Assembly (NCBI RefSeq): GCF_016107655.1
Contig: NZ_JABASX010000006.1
Location: forward strand, 62,001 to 126,000
From: Brevibacterium antiquum
GTDB taxonomy: Bacteria; Actinomycetota; Actinomycetes; Actinomycetales; Brevibacteriaceae
Length of the DNA: 64,000 nt
Reading direction: 5' to 3'
The position numbers and the translations under genes are program-made. The notes under the pieces were generated by a model that was not told the origin of the DNA, made no database searches, and worked only from the letters and a program-made list of their open reading frames with translations. Below, in pieces: positions 51,115 through 59,603 of this stretch (position 1 is the stretch's first letter; the number at the start of each line of letters is the position of its first letter).

Positions 51115-52236
51115 TCACTCGCCAGAGGGCGGGCGGCGGCACTCGAGCGCGATGACGACGTCTGCGATGGTTCGAGGATCGCTGAGGCGACCTCCGAGGC
51201 TCCCTTCGATCTGACCGATTCTGTACCTCACGGTGTTCTCATGGACCTGCAGACGCCGGGCCGTGGCGGCGATCCCACCGGCGCACTCAACGTAGGTCGT
51301 CAACGTCGCCCACGACTCCGGACTGACCGCGGTATTCTCGAGGAAGCGCTCGGCGATCGCGTGGTCGGAACGGGAGCTCATCCTCGCTCCGGCCCATTCG
51401 ACGGGACGCATCGTTTCGACCCGAACGAAAGCTCCCGGGGCCGCGGCGACGAGGGCGACATCGGCGGCACGCAGCATCTCCGGGACCTGACCCAGTCCGG
51501 TGAAGGGCTCCGAGATCCCGACCCCGATGACGGCGACGGAGAAATGCCCCTCGATGTCGAAGTCCTCGGTGCACAGAGCCGTGTGCTCGATTCTTGAGGC
51601 GGCGTGCCCGACATCGGCGACGACGATTCCCGGCTGTGGGGTCGGAGAGGCCCCCGTTGCCCCCTGAGCGTTCGCCTCCAGCTGAGCCCGGACGACCCGG
51701 ACAGACCGGTAGGGCGGGAAGCCGAAGCTCTCCAGTGCGCGCCAACGGGCCGGCTCACGGCCCGGCGAGACCCCTGCCTCGAGATCGCGCATGAGACGCG
51801 AGGACTCCTCCTGGCGGGTGCTGATCGAAAAGGACTCGAAGCCCTCGAACGCGTGGAGGATCTTGGCGAGCGTGTCGAGGACGAGGCCGACTTCGACACC
51901 GGAAGCCCCGGGCCCCCGTCGCATTGCTTCCTGCTCCTCATGGACGGCGATGACGATCGAATGCTCCCGCTGACGGATCCGCACCGCACGCGCGCACACG
52001 ATCCACCGCCCGATCTGTGTTTCCTCTGCGCTTCCCGGGGCGGCTGAGAGCAGCCACTCGGAGATGAGGTGGCTCGGTGCCGCACCGACAGCCCTGATCA
52101 CCTCGCCGAGCTCGTTGACCACCAGACCTGAACCTCGAGACACGGCCGCCGCTCTCTGCAGGACGGAGCTGAGGGGATCAGTCGTGCCCAGAGCGGCCAG
52201 CAGTTCCTCGAAAACACGCTCACGCGACTGCTCCAT
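51115..52236 (-). CDS. PucR/CdaR-type transcriptional regulator
   Basis: 373 residues. The C-terminal PucR helix-turn-helix (about 305-365) is clear: TLTTYVECAGGIAATARRLQVHENTVRYRIGQIE. The upstream part (about 50-290) is a GGDEF-like/GAF-like sensing region as in CdaR. GGAGGAG lies 6 nt before ATG. Divergent from hyuA, so it most likely activates hyuAB. Family members respond to purine-breakdown, proline or amino-acid-like compounds. Confidence 0.85.
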   Translation of the reverse strand: MEQSRERVFEELLAALGTTDPLSSVLQRAAAVSRGSGLVVNELGEVIRAVGAAPSHLISEWLLSAAPGSAEETQIGRWIVCARAVRIRQREHSIVIAVHEEQEAMRRGPGASGVEVGLVLDTLAKILHAFEGFESFSISTRQEESSRLMRDLEAGVSPGREPARWRALESFGFPPYRSVRVVRAQLEANAQGATGASPTPQPGIVVADVGHAASRIEHTALCTEDFDIEGHFSVAVIGVGISEPFTGLGQVPEMLRAADVALVAAAPGAFVRVETMRPVEWAGARMSSRSDHAIAERFLENTAVSPESWATLTTYVECAGGIAATARRLQVHENTVRYRIGQIEGSLGGRLSDPRTIADVVIALECRRPPSGE

Positions 52237-52351
52237 GGCCTCTCCTCCGATTCAGACAGACGCCCCGCACACGCCATCGTCGTTCAGGGTGTTCCCAGGT
52301 TCGCTGCTGCACAGGCTGCGCGGGTGCACCACCTGCGCAGGCACGTTCCGT

Positions 52352-52366
52352 TTGTGATTTCCACAA
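52352..52366. promoter_or_regulatory. Short inverted repeat in the pucR-hyuA promoter
   Basis: TTGTG-atttc-CACAA, 105 bp before the hyuA start. Short arms; a possible PucR site only by position. Confidence 0.3.
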
Positions 52367-52456
52367 TACCAGTGACACGATCTTTGACTTCTTCCATTGA
52401 CGTCCACCCCTGCCGCCGACCAGGATGTCGTCAAGATCACAATCAAAGGAGATCTC

Positions 52457-54574
52457 GTGGCCAATCTCAGAGTAGCCGTCGACGTGGGCGGCACATTCAC
52501 CGATATCTGCATCTTCGACGAATCCACCCAGACCATGCGGGTGACGAAGGTGCCTTCCACACCCGACAATCCGATGACCGCAGTGCTCAAAGGCGTCGAG
52601 CGAGCGAAGATCGACCTCAGCGATGTCGAGCTCTTCTCCCATGGCACGACGGTGGCGACGAATGCGCTCATCACCCGTCGTTTCCCCAAGGCGGCGATGG
52701 TGACGACGAAGGGATTCCGTGATGTCATCGAAATCCGCGATGGCACGAAGGATGACCTGTGGGACGCCTATTCGGACGTGTCCGGTCCCTACATCCGACG
52801 TCGTGACCGCTTCGAGGTCACCGAGCGCATCGACTATGCGGGCAATGTCGTCACCGCCCTCGACGAGGACGAGGCCCGCCGGCTCGGCCGCCTGCTGCGC
52901 AAGCGGGAAGTCGACACCGTGGCGGTCTGCTTCATCAACTCCTACGCGAACGTCGAGCACGAGACGCGGATGCGCGAGATCCTCGCAGAGGAGCTTCCCG
53001 GGGCCAATATCTCCACCTCGGCGGAGATCCTTCCCGAGATCTTCGAGCACAGCCGCTTCAACACCACGGTGGCCAACGCCGTGCTGGGCCCACTCGTCTC
53101 AGGCTATGTCGAGAACCTCGACTCGAGCCTCACTGCAGACGGCTACGCCGGCGAGCTCCTTCTTCTTCACTCCGGGGGTGGTTCGATGACCTCGGAGATG
53201 GTCAAGCGCTTCCCTGTCCGGCTCGCCGCCTCCGGCATCGCCGCTGGCGCGATAGCCGCCCAGCACGTCGCCGAACAGTGCGGCTTCGCCAACGCCGTCG
53301 GACTCGATATGGGCGGAACCTCCACAGACATCTCGCTCATCGCAGACGGTGAGCTGCGTGAGACCAACGAGTGGGAGGTCGAGTACGGCCACCCGATCGT
53401 CTTCCCCAGCATCGAAGTGCTCACCATCGGCGCCGGCGGAGGCTCACTGGCCCATATCGACATCGCCGGGTCGCTGCGCAACGGCCCGCAGTCCGCAGGA
53501 GCCGATCCCGGTCCTGCCTGCTACCGCCGGGGCGGCACCGAACCGACGAACACCGACGCGAACCTGTGGATGGGACGCTTGGGCACCGACCTGGCCGACG
53601 GCGAGATGACCCTCGATCGGGAGAGTGCGAAGTCCGTGATCGAGGACCGCATCGCCGGCCCTCTCGACCTCGAAGTCGACACTGCCGCCGATTCGATCAT
53701 CAAAGTGGCCAACGCGAATATGGCCGATGCCGTGCGTCTCGTGTCAATTCGTCGCGGGCTCGACCCCCGCGACTTCGCGCTCATCGCCTTCGGCGGTGCG
53801 GGCGCGCTCCACGGAGCCGACGTCGCCAGAGAACTCGGCATCCCTACCGTCATCATTCCTCCCAACCCAGGGGTCACCTCGGCGCTGGGCTGCCTCCTCG
53901 TCGATATTCAGCACGATCTTTCACAGATGTACACCGGCGCTGCGAGCAGTGCGGACGCTGAGGCCGTCGAAGAGCTCTTCGGAGAACTCGAGCGAGCAGG
54001 ACGCGAGCGCTTGCGCCACGAGAAGGTCGATGAGGCAGACTCGGTGCTCCAACGCGGGATCTCCATGCGATATCAGGGGCAGTGGCGTTCCCTGCAAGTC
54101 TCGATCGGCACCGGACCGGACGCACTGGCCGAAGCCGTCCAGCTCTTCCACGAAGAGCATGAGAAGCAGTACGCCTTCCGCCAAGACGCGACGCCGGTGG
54201 AGATCTACCAACTCCACCTCAAGGCTCTCGGCAAGACCCCGAAGCCCAGCTTCAAGCCAGCACCCACCGGAAACGGGGACCCAGGAGAGCCGATCGAGAC
54301 CCGTGAGGTCCTCTTCGACGGCACCTGGCACCGCACGCCGGTCTACCAGCGCGAGAATCTGGCCTCGGGAGCTGCCTTCATCGGCCCAGCGATCCTCAAT
54401 CAGATCGACTCGACCACAGTGATCCCGCCGAATTCCTCGGCCGTGATCGACGAGTGGCTCAATATCCGCATCAGTCTCATCGACGAGGACTCGAGCAGCG
54501 CCGAGGCCCAGAGCGCCGAGGCCGATGGAGCAGAGTCCATCGCCATCCCAGCCCCCGCCCAGAGCGACGCGTGA
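52457..54574 (+). CDS. hyuA: Hydantoinase/oxoprolinase family, subunit A (HyuA)
   Basis: 705 residues. ASKHA-type ATP-binding start VAVDVGGTFTDICIFDE (residues 5-21), SHGTTVATNALITR, the second phosphate loop GLDMGGTSTDIS near 280 and FGGAGALHGADVARELG near 445 show an intact ATP-dependent cyclic amide hydrolase subunit. Known activities: N-methylhydantoin, 5-oxoproline, caprolactam hydrolysis, or acetone-carboxylase-like carboxylation. GTG 52457 has AAAGGAG 6 nt upstream and starts the fold; an earlier in-frame TTG has no site. Pairs with HyuB 10 bp downstream. Confidence 0.9.
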   Translation: MANLRVAVDVGGTFTDICIFDESTQTMRVTKVPSTPDNPMTAVLKGVERAKIDLSDVELFSHGTTVATNALITRRFPKAAMVTTKGFRDVIEIRDGTKDDLWDAYSDVSGPYIRRRDRFEVTERIDYAGNVVTALDEDEARRLGRLLRKREVDTVAVCFINSYANVEHETRMREILAEELPGANISTSAEILPEIFEHSRFNTTVANAVLGPLVSGYVENLDSSLTADGYAGELLLLHSGGGSMTSEMVKRFPVRLAASGIAAGAIAAQHVAEQCGFANAVGLDMGGTSTDISLIADGELRETNEWEVEYGHPIVFPSIEVLTIGAGGGSLAHIDIAGSLRNGPQSAGADPGPACYRRGGTEPTNTDANLWMGRLGTDLADGEMTLDRESAKSVIEDRIAGPLDLEVDTAADSIIKVANANMADAVRLVSIRRGLDPRDFALIAFGGAGALHGADVARELGIPTVIIPPNPGVTSALGCLLVDIQHDLSQMYTGAASSADAEAVEELFGELERAGRERLRHEKVDEADSVLQRGISMRYQGQWRSLQVSIGTGPDALAEAVQLFHEEHEKQYAFRQDATPVEIYQLHLKALGKTPKPSFKPAPTGNGDPGEPIETREVLFDGTWHRTPVYQRENLASGAAFIGPAILNQIDSTTVIPPNSSAVIDEWLNIRISLIDEDSSSAEAQSAEADGAESIAIPAPAQSDA

Positions 54575-54584
54575 GGAGAGAACA

Positions 54585-56561
54585 ATGACCACGATCGCGA
54601 CCACAAAACGCCCGTCCACCCTCGACCCGGTGACCTTCGAAGTGCTCAAGAACGCCTTCACCACCAGCGTCGATCTCATGAGCGAGCAGATCCTGCGCAC
54701 CTGCTACTCGTTCGTCATCTACTCTCGGGACTTCTCCTCGGCGCTGTGCGACAAATACGGCAACACGGTCATGCAGGGCAGCGCAGACATCGCCGTTCAC
54801 GTCGGCACTCTGCACTTCCAGTGCAAGGCAGTGATGGAGGAATTCGGCGATGACATCAACCCCGGAGACGTCTTCCTCATCAACGACCCGTATCGGGGTG
54901 GGACCCACTTCAACGATGTCAGCTTCATCCGCCCGATCTTCTCCGAGGACGAGATCATCGGCTTCGCCCAGAACAAGGGCCACTGGGCAGACATCGGCGG
55001 CTCGGTGCCGGGCTCCTTCGACGTCTCCGCCTCTGAGCACTTCGGCGAGGGACTGCGGATCACTCCGCTGCGCGTGTGGCACAAGGGACGCTTCCTCCAT
55101 GATGTCGCGCAGCTGCTCGTCTCAAACACCCGGGCCCCCGACCAGGCCCTGGGCGATCTCAATGCTCAGGCCGAGGCGACCGCTGTGTGTGAGCGCGAAG
55201 TCCTGCGCCTCGTTGACAAGTACTCGAAGGACACGGTCCTCGATGCGATGCAGGAAACCCAGGACTACGTGTGCCGGACGGTGCTGGCGAGCCTCGGCGA
55301 CCTGCCGCGCGGAGAGTGGGAGACCACGGACTTCCTCGATGGCGATCCGGCCAAAGGGGAGGGCCTGGTTCCGATCCGGGTCAAGCTCACGCTCGATGGA
55401 GAGGGCATCCACTACGACCTGACCGGGTCCGCCGAGGCGGTCTCCACCTTCCTCAACTCGGGCTACGGCACGACGTTCTCCGCGATCTACGCGGGCACGA
55501 AGACCTTCTTCCCCGAGGTGCCGCTCAACTCCGGGTTCTATGAGGCGGTGACCGCCGACATCGGCGAGGAGGGCACCGTGGTCAATGCTGGTTGGCCGCA
55601 TGCAGTGACCGGATTCTGTTCCGGGCCGTATGAGAAAGTGATGAATGCAATCTTCGAACTGTGGTCGCATGTCATGCCCGAACGGGCCATGGCCTGCGCC
55701 TTCAACCTCGAGTACCTGCTGGTGGGAGGCCATGATTCGCGAGTGAAGTCGAGCCCTTACTTCATGTGGTACGACTGGATGGCAGGCGGCTGGGGCGGCC
55801 GGTCGACGAAGGACGGATCCTCGGCGACCTCGCCGGTCTTCGGCACCGGACTCGCCGTGCAGCCGGTCGAAGGCCAGGAACGGCTCACACCAGTCATCAC
55901 CACCCAGCATTCGATCAACACCGATTCGGGCGGACCCGGTCGCTTCCGCGGCGGTTGCGGTGTCAACAAGGGCGGAATCCTCACTGACGCCGCAGGAGCG
56001 GTCATGAGCTACTGCTGCGACCGAGGGCGGTCGACGACCTGGGGAATCAACGGCGGCCTGCCATCGATCCCCCATGGCGTGTGGCTCAATCCCACGTCAG
56101 AGGACCCGCAGTATCTGGGAGCGACGTTCTCAAACGTCTCCATCTCCCCTGGCGATACGTTCGAGCGGCCCAGCGCTGGTGGTGGCGGCTTCGGCGATCC
56201 GCTCGAGCGCACCACCGCTGAGGTACTCGAGGATGTCATCGACGGCTACGTCTCCATTGATCGCGCCGCGAAGGACTACGGCGTCGTCATCACGGAGGTC
56301 GACGCCGAGCTCGACGAATACGAGATCGATGAGACAGCTTCGACGAAAATGCGTGCACAGATTCGTTCGGAGCGCGCCTCCTGGCTGGATGCTGATCCCG
56401 CCGAGGTGGCCCGCCGTTATCGCGACAGTGAAATCACGGTCCATGACGTCGTCCGGAAGTACGGAGTCGTTCTTGACTGGGGTACCGGTGAATTGCTGCC
56501 GAAGTCGACAGGACAGTTCCGCGAAAGCATGCGGGCCCGGTCAGGGGCGCACTGGGGCTGA
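54585..56561 (+). CDS. hyuB: Hydantoinase/oxoprolinase family, subunit B (HyuB)
   Basis: 658 residues. LDPVTFEVLKNAF at the start, SRDFSSALCDKYGN, GDVFLINDPYRGGTHFND and GHWADIGGSVPGS are the diagnostic HyuB blocks; GGPGRFRGGCG lies near 470. Forms the heteromer with HyuA and contributes the hydrolysis half. ATG 54585 follows GGAGAG by 4 nt. The C-terminal 90 residues (EVDAELDEYEID and after) are more variable. Substrate not readable; PucR control suggests nitrogenous cyclic amides. Confidence 0.9.
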   Translation: MTTIATTKRPSTLDPVTFEVLKNAFTTSVDLMSEQILRTCYSFVIYSRDFSSALCDKYGNTVMQGSADIAVHVGTLHFQCKAVMEEFGDDINPGDVFLINDPYRGGTHFNDVSFIRPIFSEDEIIGFAQNKGHWADIGGSVPGSFDVSASEHFGEGLRITPLRVWHKGRFLHDVAQLLVSNTRAPDQALGDLNAQAEATAVCEREVLRLVDKYSKDTVLDAMQETQDYVCRTVLASLGDLPRGEWETTDFLDGDPAKGEGLVPIRVKLTLDGEGIHYDLTGSAEAVSTFLNSGYGTTFSAIYAGTKTFFPEVPLNSGFYEAVTADIGEEGTVVNAGWPHAVTGFCSGPYEKVMNAIFELWSHVMPERAMACAFNLEYLLVGGHDSRVKSSPYFMWYDWMAGGWGGRSTKDGSSATSPVFGTGLAVQPVEGQERLTPVITTQHSINTDSGGPGRFRGGCGVNKGGILTDAAGAVMSYCCDRGRSTTWGINGGLPSIPHGVWLNPTSEDPQYLGATFSNVSISPGDTFERPSAGGGGFGDPLERTTAEVLEDVIDGYVSIDRAAKDYGVVITEVDAELDEYEIDETASTKMRAQIRSERASWLDADPAEVARRYRDSEITVHDVVRKYGVVLDWGTGELLPKSTGQFRESMRARSGAHWG

Positions 56562-56586
56562 TTGCCAGAGAGCTCTAAACCCACGA

Positions 56587-56627
56587 GAGCATCCCGTGAC
56601 ACTGCGCAGTGTCACGGGATGCTCTTT
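56587..56627 (+). terminator. Strong palindromic terminator after hyuB
   Basis: A perfect 38-bp palindrome, 19-bp arms from GAGCATCCCG to CGGGATGCTC meeting at TGC/GCA without spacer, followed by TTT. It begins 25 bp after the hyuB stop. Confidence 0.88.
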
Positions 56628-56783
56628 GTCGAACTTTCCTCGGCGACAATCTCACCGGTTTGGTCACCCTGTTTATCGAATCGTGATGTCTGCAATGGCA
56701 TATATGGGTGATTCCACGCATTCACTGATCGGATTAGCCGAGCAGAATCGCAGTGAACTTGGTCGTCATCAAAGGAGATACCC

Positions 56784-56972
56784 ATGTCAACGACAGTGAC
56801 CCGATCCAGATCCGAAAAGCGACCGCTCGGAGCAAAACGCGCAATCCTGGCCAGCAGCTTCGGCAACCTCATGGAAAGCTACGACAACCTTGTCTACGGT
56901 TATCTGGCGATCTCGCCGATCTCTTCCATTCCAATGCGATCGCTCCCGCCCGTGTGGTCAGCACTTTCGCAG
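56784..56972 (+). pseudogene. 5' fragment of an MHS-type MFS transporter gene
   Basis: A good AAAGGAG site and ATG 56784 start a frame reading KRAILASSFGNLMESYDNLVYGYLA, the N-terminus and helix 1 of a metabolite:H+ symporter. Near 56905 the homologous reading moves to another frame (LADLFHSNAIAPARVVSTFAA, the helix 1-2 region), and at about 56971 it breaks off into an unrelated gene's tail. About 60 of some 440 residues remain; not functional. Confidence 0.75.
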
Positions 56973-57111
56973 CAGCAAGGACCTGGTCGCCAGTTTCATA
57001 TGGCTGCTGAGCCCCTCGTCGCGCTTGGTCAATGGTGAAACCATTTCGGTCGACGCCGGTGGTCATCTTGGCCGGAAGGACGAGGTAGCCCCGCTGGACC
57101 ATGCTGACTGA
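56971..57111 (+). pseudogene. 3' fragment of a short-chain dehydrogenase/reductase gene
   Basis: Reads SKDLVASFIWLLSPSSRLVNGETISVDAGG to TGA 57109-57111. This is the last 40 or so residues of a classical SDR (the S-x-x-V-N-G-x-x-I-x-V-D-x-G-G end). The Rossmann fold and active site are missing. It abuts the MFS fragment at a GCAGCAGCAAG stretch, so a deletion fused the two. Confidence 0.72.
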
Positions 57112-57270
57112 GCAGGAGAGCTTCACCATCCGGGCGACCCGGGAGGGCGTGGATTCGCGGCCCTCCACCGGCCGTTGCTCTTCGACCCCCTGACCGACAC
57201 GTGAGCAATGTTCTGTCCCGACTTGGCTTCGACAATCGTGGCCAGATCGCTTCTCTCGTGGCGCTCACAG
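57101..57270 (+). pseudogene. Decayed LuxR-type helix-turn-helix
   Basis: In one frame LTEQESFTIRATREGVDSR matches the first helix of a LuxR DNA-binding domain and runs to a TGA at about 57193; in the +1 frame from 57198 HVSNVLSRLGFDNRGQIASLVAL matches its recognition helix and end. Together they make one degenerate domain split by a frameshift. No regulator N-terminus is present upstream. Confidence 0.5.
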
Positions 57271-57322
57271 GAGATGGCCTCTGCCTCTTCCGCACAGCGA
57301 CACACTATACGACCGCTCAGCT

Positions 57323-58502
57323 GTGCTCGCCTCGCTCTCGGCGAGAACCACTCAGGATGCTTCTGCGCCCGCCGAAGACACGACAGATGTCACCGAGCGG
57401 TTCCGCATCGGATCTCTCATTCCTGCCGGACCAGATCGTTTCGACGATGCCCTTGCGATGTCCAGGGGAGAGGACCTCGCGAGAACGACGAGCCTACGCG
57501 GAGTTGCCCCGGAGTCCGATCGGACAGTCGAGATCATTCGCATACAGAGCCCCGAGGAATCTGCTCAGGACGCCCTGCAAATGCTCATCGACAAGGGCAT
57601 TCATGCGCTCGTCCTGGGAAACTTCAGTCCGTCGATCGCTCACCAACTTCTGACCTGCACCAAGGATCTCGGACTCCCCCTCCTCCCTTCGATGGTTGAC
57701 ACTCGACTGCGCGGTTTCGTCGGGCCCACGACCCAGTTCGGCCATATATTCCAGATGTGCGCCGATGAGACCGTCTACATCCGCGCCTTCGCCTCGTACA
57801 TCGACAAGCAGCTGAGCTCAGAGAGCGGATCGAGCAGAATCACCTTAGTGCTGCGCAGCGACGAGAGCCCTGCCGTACAAGATGCCTTCCAACAACTCAT
57901 CGAGGGGTCTCGAACCGGAGCAAGTGCAGGTTGTGGGGTATGACGACGCGACGGTCAGTTGGGCTTCACTATCGTTGGAGATCCAGCAGTTTCGTCCACA
58001 TGCTGACTATCTCGGCGTGTATCTTGAGGCATCTCTGCCCGCTGTCCTCGAGAAGCTGCAAGGCGCGAGAGTGAAGAGCCGCTTCTACTGCGTCTGGGTA
58101 CCCGGCATTCCAGGCTTCATCGAACGGTATCCGGAACTTACAGAAGGGCTCATCTGGACCACACTGGTGGGAAACTCGGGCAACTACTTCGGGACTCGAT
58201 TTCGCCGCGCCTTCGAAGCAGAATATGGCTCCGACCCGGGCATCGGAAGCGCCGCGATCCATTCCGATATGATCGCCCTCCTGAAACGCGCCTGGTCCCA
58301 AGCCCATCACAGTACCCACGCCGATGACCTTGTCGCGACTCTCCAAGAGGTTCAGTTCCAGGGCGTCACCGGCAGCTTCCATTTCGAAAATGGCCGTCGC
58401 AAGGCGCTCTGCTACCCCTTTGACACCGACGATCCCACCATCGGCCAACCGTGCCTGACCTTCGTCATCGCCACTGGCCGGTCGAAACCGCTCGACATAT
58501 GA
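57323..58502 (+). pseudogene. Type I periplasmic-binding-fold (AmiC/Peripla_BP_6-like) gene, frameshifted
   Basis: The first frame (GTG 57323 to TGA 57943) reads RFRIGSLIPAGP, a helix-rich lobe and ALVLGNFSPSIAHQLL. The second frame (to TGA 58502) continues with EQVQVVGYDDATVSW and GLIWTTLVGNSGNYFGTRFRRAFEAEYG. The switch lies near 57900-57915, a +1 change. Joined they give a two-lobe binding protein of about 390 residues. No signal peptide or start with ribosome binding site is visible. Could be an amide or branched-amino-acid sensor/binding protein; either a recent pseudogene or a sequencing error. Confidence 0.68.
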
Positions 58503-58564
58503 CTTGGCCCTTCCCCGAGTCGGCCCCGATGATCACCCGTTGAAGAGATCGTCGTCCAGCCGCC

Positions 58565-59602
58565 TCACACCTGTGGCACTCCGACACCGGCAAGGTGGTC
58601 GATGAGTGGCCAGGTGAACTTCGACCGCATCAGCGCGTACTCGTTGTCTTCGGAATCGAGCGCGCGCGATTGCCACTGTGCCCAGTTCATGCACAGCCGC
58701 ATCAGTGCCATCTCACCGACGACCTCGAGTTCCTCCGATGTCGGTTCGGTGATTGAACGGTAACCGTCGACGACGGCCCCGAACGCCCGTTCGGGGGCGT
58801 CTTGGCGCAGCATTGCATAGCCGGCGGAGATCGCCAGGTCCGAGATGCGCGGTGCGAACACCGCGTCGTTGAAGTCGATGACTCCGGCCACAGAGGTGCC
58901 CTCGTCATTGAGAACGACGTTGCCGTCATGAAGGTCATGGTGGATGACGGTCCAAGGCAGCCCCTGCATCCTGGGAAGCACAGTCGTTCGGAACCGGTCT
59001 GCGATCTCGCGAACGATTTCGATCTGCCCCACGTCTGCTATGCCTTGAGTCACTGCTCGCGCCTCGAGCACGGTCAACGACTCCCCAACGATCTCCGGAC
59101 CACGGTGGAGCATCCATTCGTGTTGGCGAACCGCCTGGGGCATCGTCACTGCCCTCAGCGCACGCGTGAGCCGCGCCGAGGCCTCCCCCAGGGACATCAG
59201 CAACTCGGTGTTGAATCTGCTCGATTCGCTCCTGTCGTTCATCAGTCGCCCGGAAATCCAGGTGACGACGCGCACGAGGAACCGAGCCGTTCGCACATGC
59301 TTACGCCCATCCAACGTAGGCAGAATGATCGGGGTCGCGAAGTTCACTTCGCTGCTGACTGCCGCAGCGTCAAGAACGGTCTCCTGCCACCTGATGACCT
59401 CCTCGCTGAGGTCGACGGTACTCACCTTAGCCAGCAGCAAGCCACGATCGGGGTCGTAGAAACGGATATTTGTGTCATATTCGCCCTTATACAATTTCGG
59501 ACTGCGTACGCAGAAGCCGTATTCGCGTTCTACGACGGCAACCACCTCGGCGACGTCTGCATTTCCAGCAGTCGTGGAAGACAGTATGGAATCACTCGCC
59601 AT
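58565..59602 (-). CDS. Aminoglycoside-phosphotransferase-fold kinase (hydroxylysine kinase-like)
   Basis: 345 residues. APH/choline-kinase motifs: Brenner HHDLHDGNVVLND with catalytic Asp and Asn near residue 225, and VIDFNDAVFAPRISDLA with the metal-binding aspartate. Residues 15-110 form the N-lobe (KVSTVD lysine). Its nearest known types are hydroxylysine kinase (AGPHD1/HYKK) and related amine-alcohol kinases. It directly follows the class III aminotransferase; ATG 59602 lies 1 bp past that stop, and an ATG at 59614 would overlap it by 11 nt. The kinase would phosphorylate an amino alcohol that the partner then breaks down. Confidence 0.75.
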   Translation of the reverse strand: MASDSILSSTTAGNADVAEVVAVVEREYGFCVRSPKLYKGEYDTNIRFYDPDRGLLLAKVSTVDLSEEVIRWQETVLDAAAVSSEVNFATPIILPTLDGRKHVRTARFLVRVVTWISGRLMNDRSESSRFNTELLMSLGEASARLTRALRAVTMPQAVRQHEWMLHRGPEIVGESLTVLEARAVTQGIADVGQIEIVREIADRFRTTVLPRMQGLPWTVIHHDLHDGNVVLNDEGTSVAGVIDFNDAVFAPRISDLAISAGYAMLRQDAPERAFGAVVDGYRSITEPTSEELEVVGEMALMRLCMNWAQWQSRALDSEDNEYALMRSKFTWPLIDHLAGVGVPQV

Positions 59603-59603
59603 C

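Noticed and set aside
52397..52456. Upstream TTG start for hyuA adding 20 residues
   Set aside because: No ribosome binding site, the extra residues lie before the conserved fold, and a strong AAAGGAG site precedes GTG 52457.
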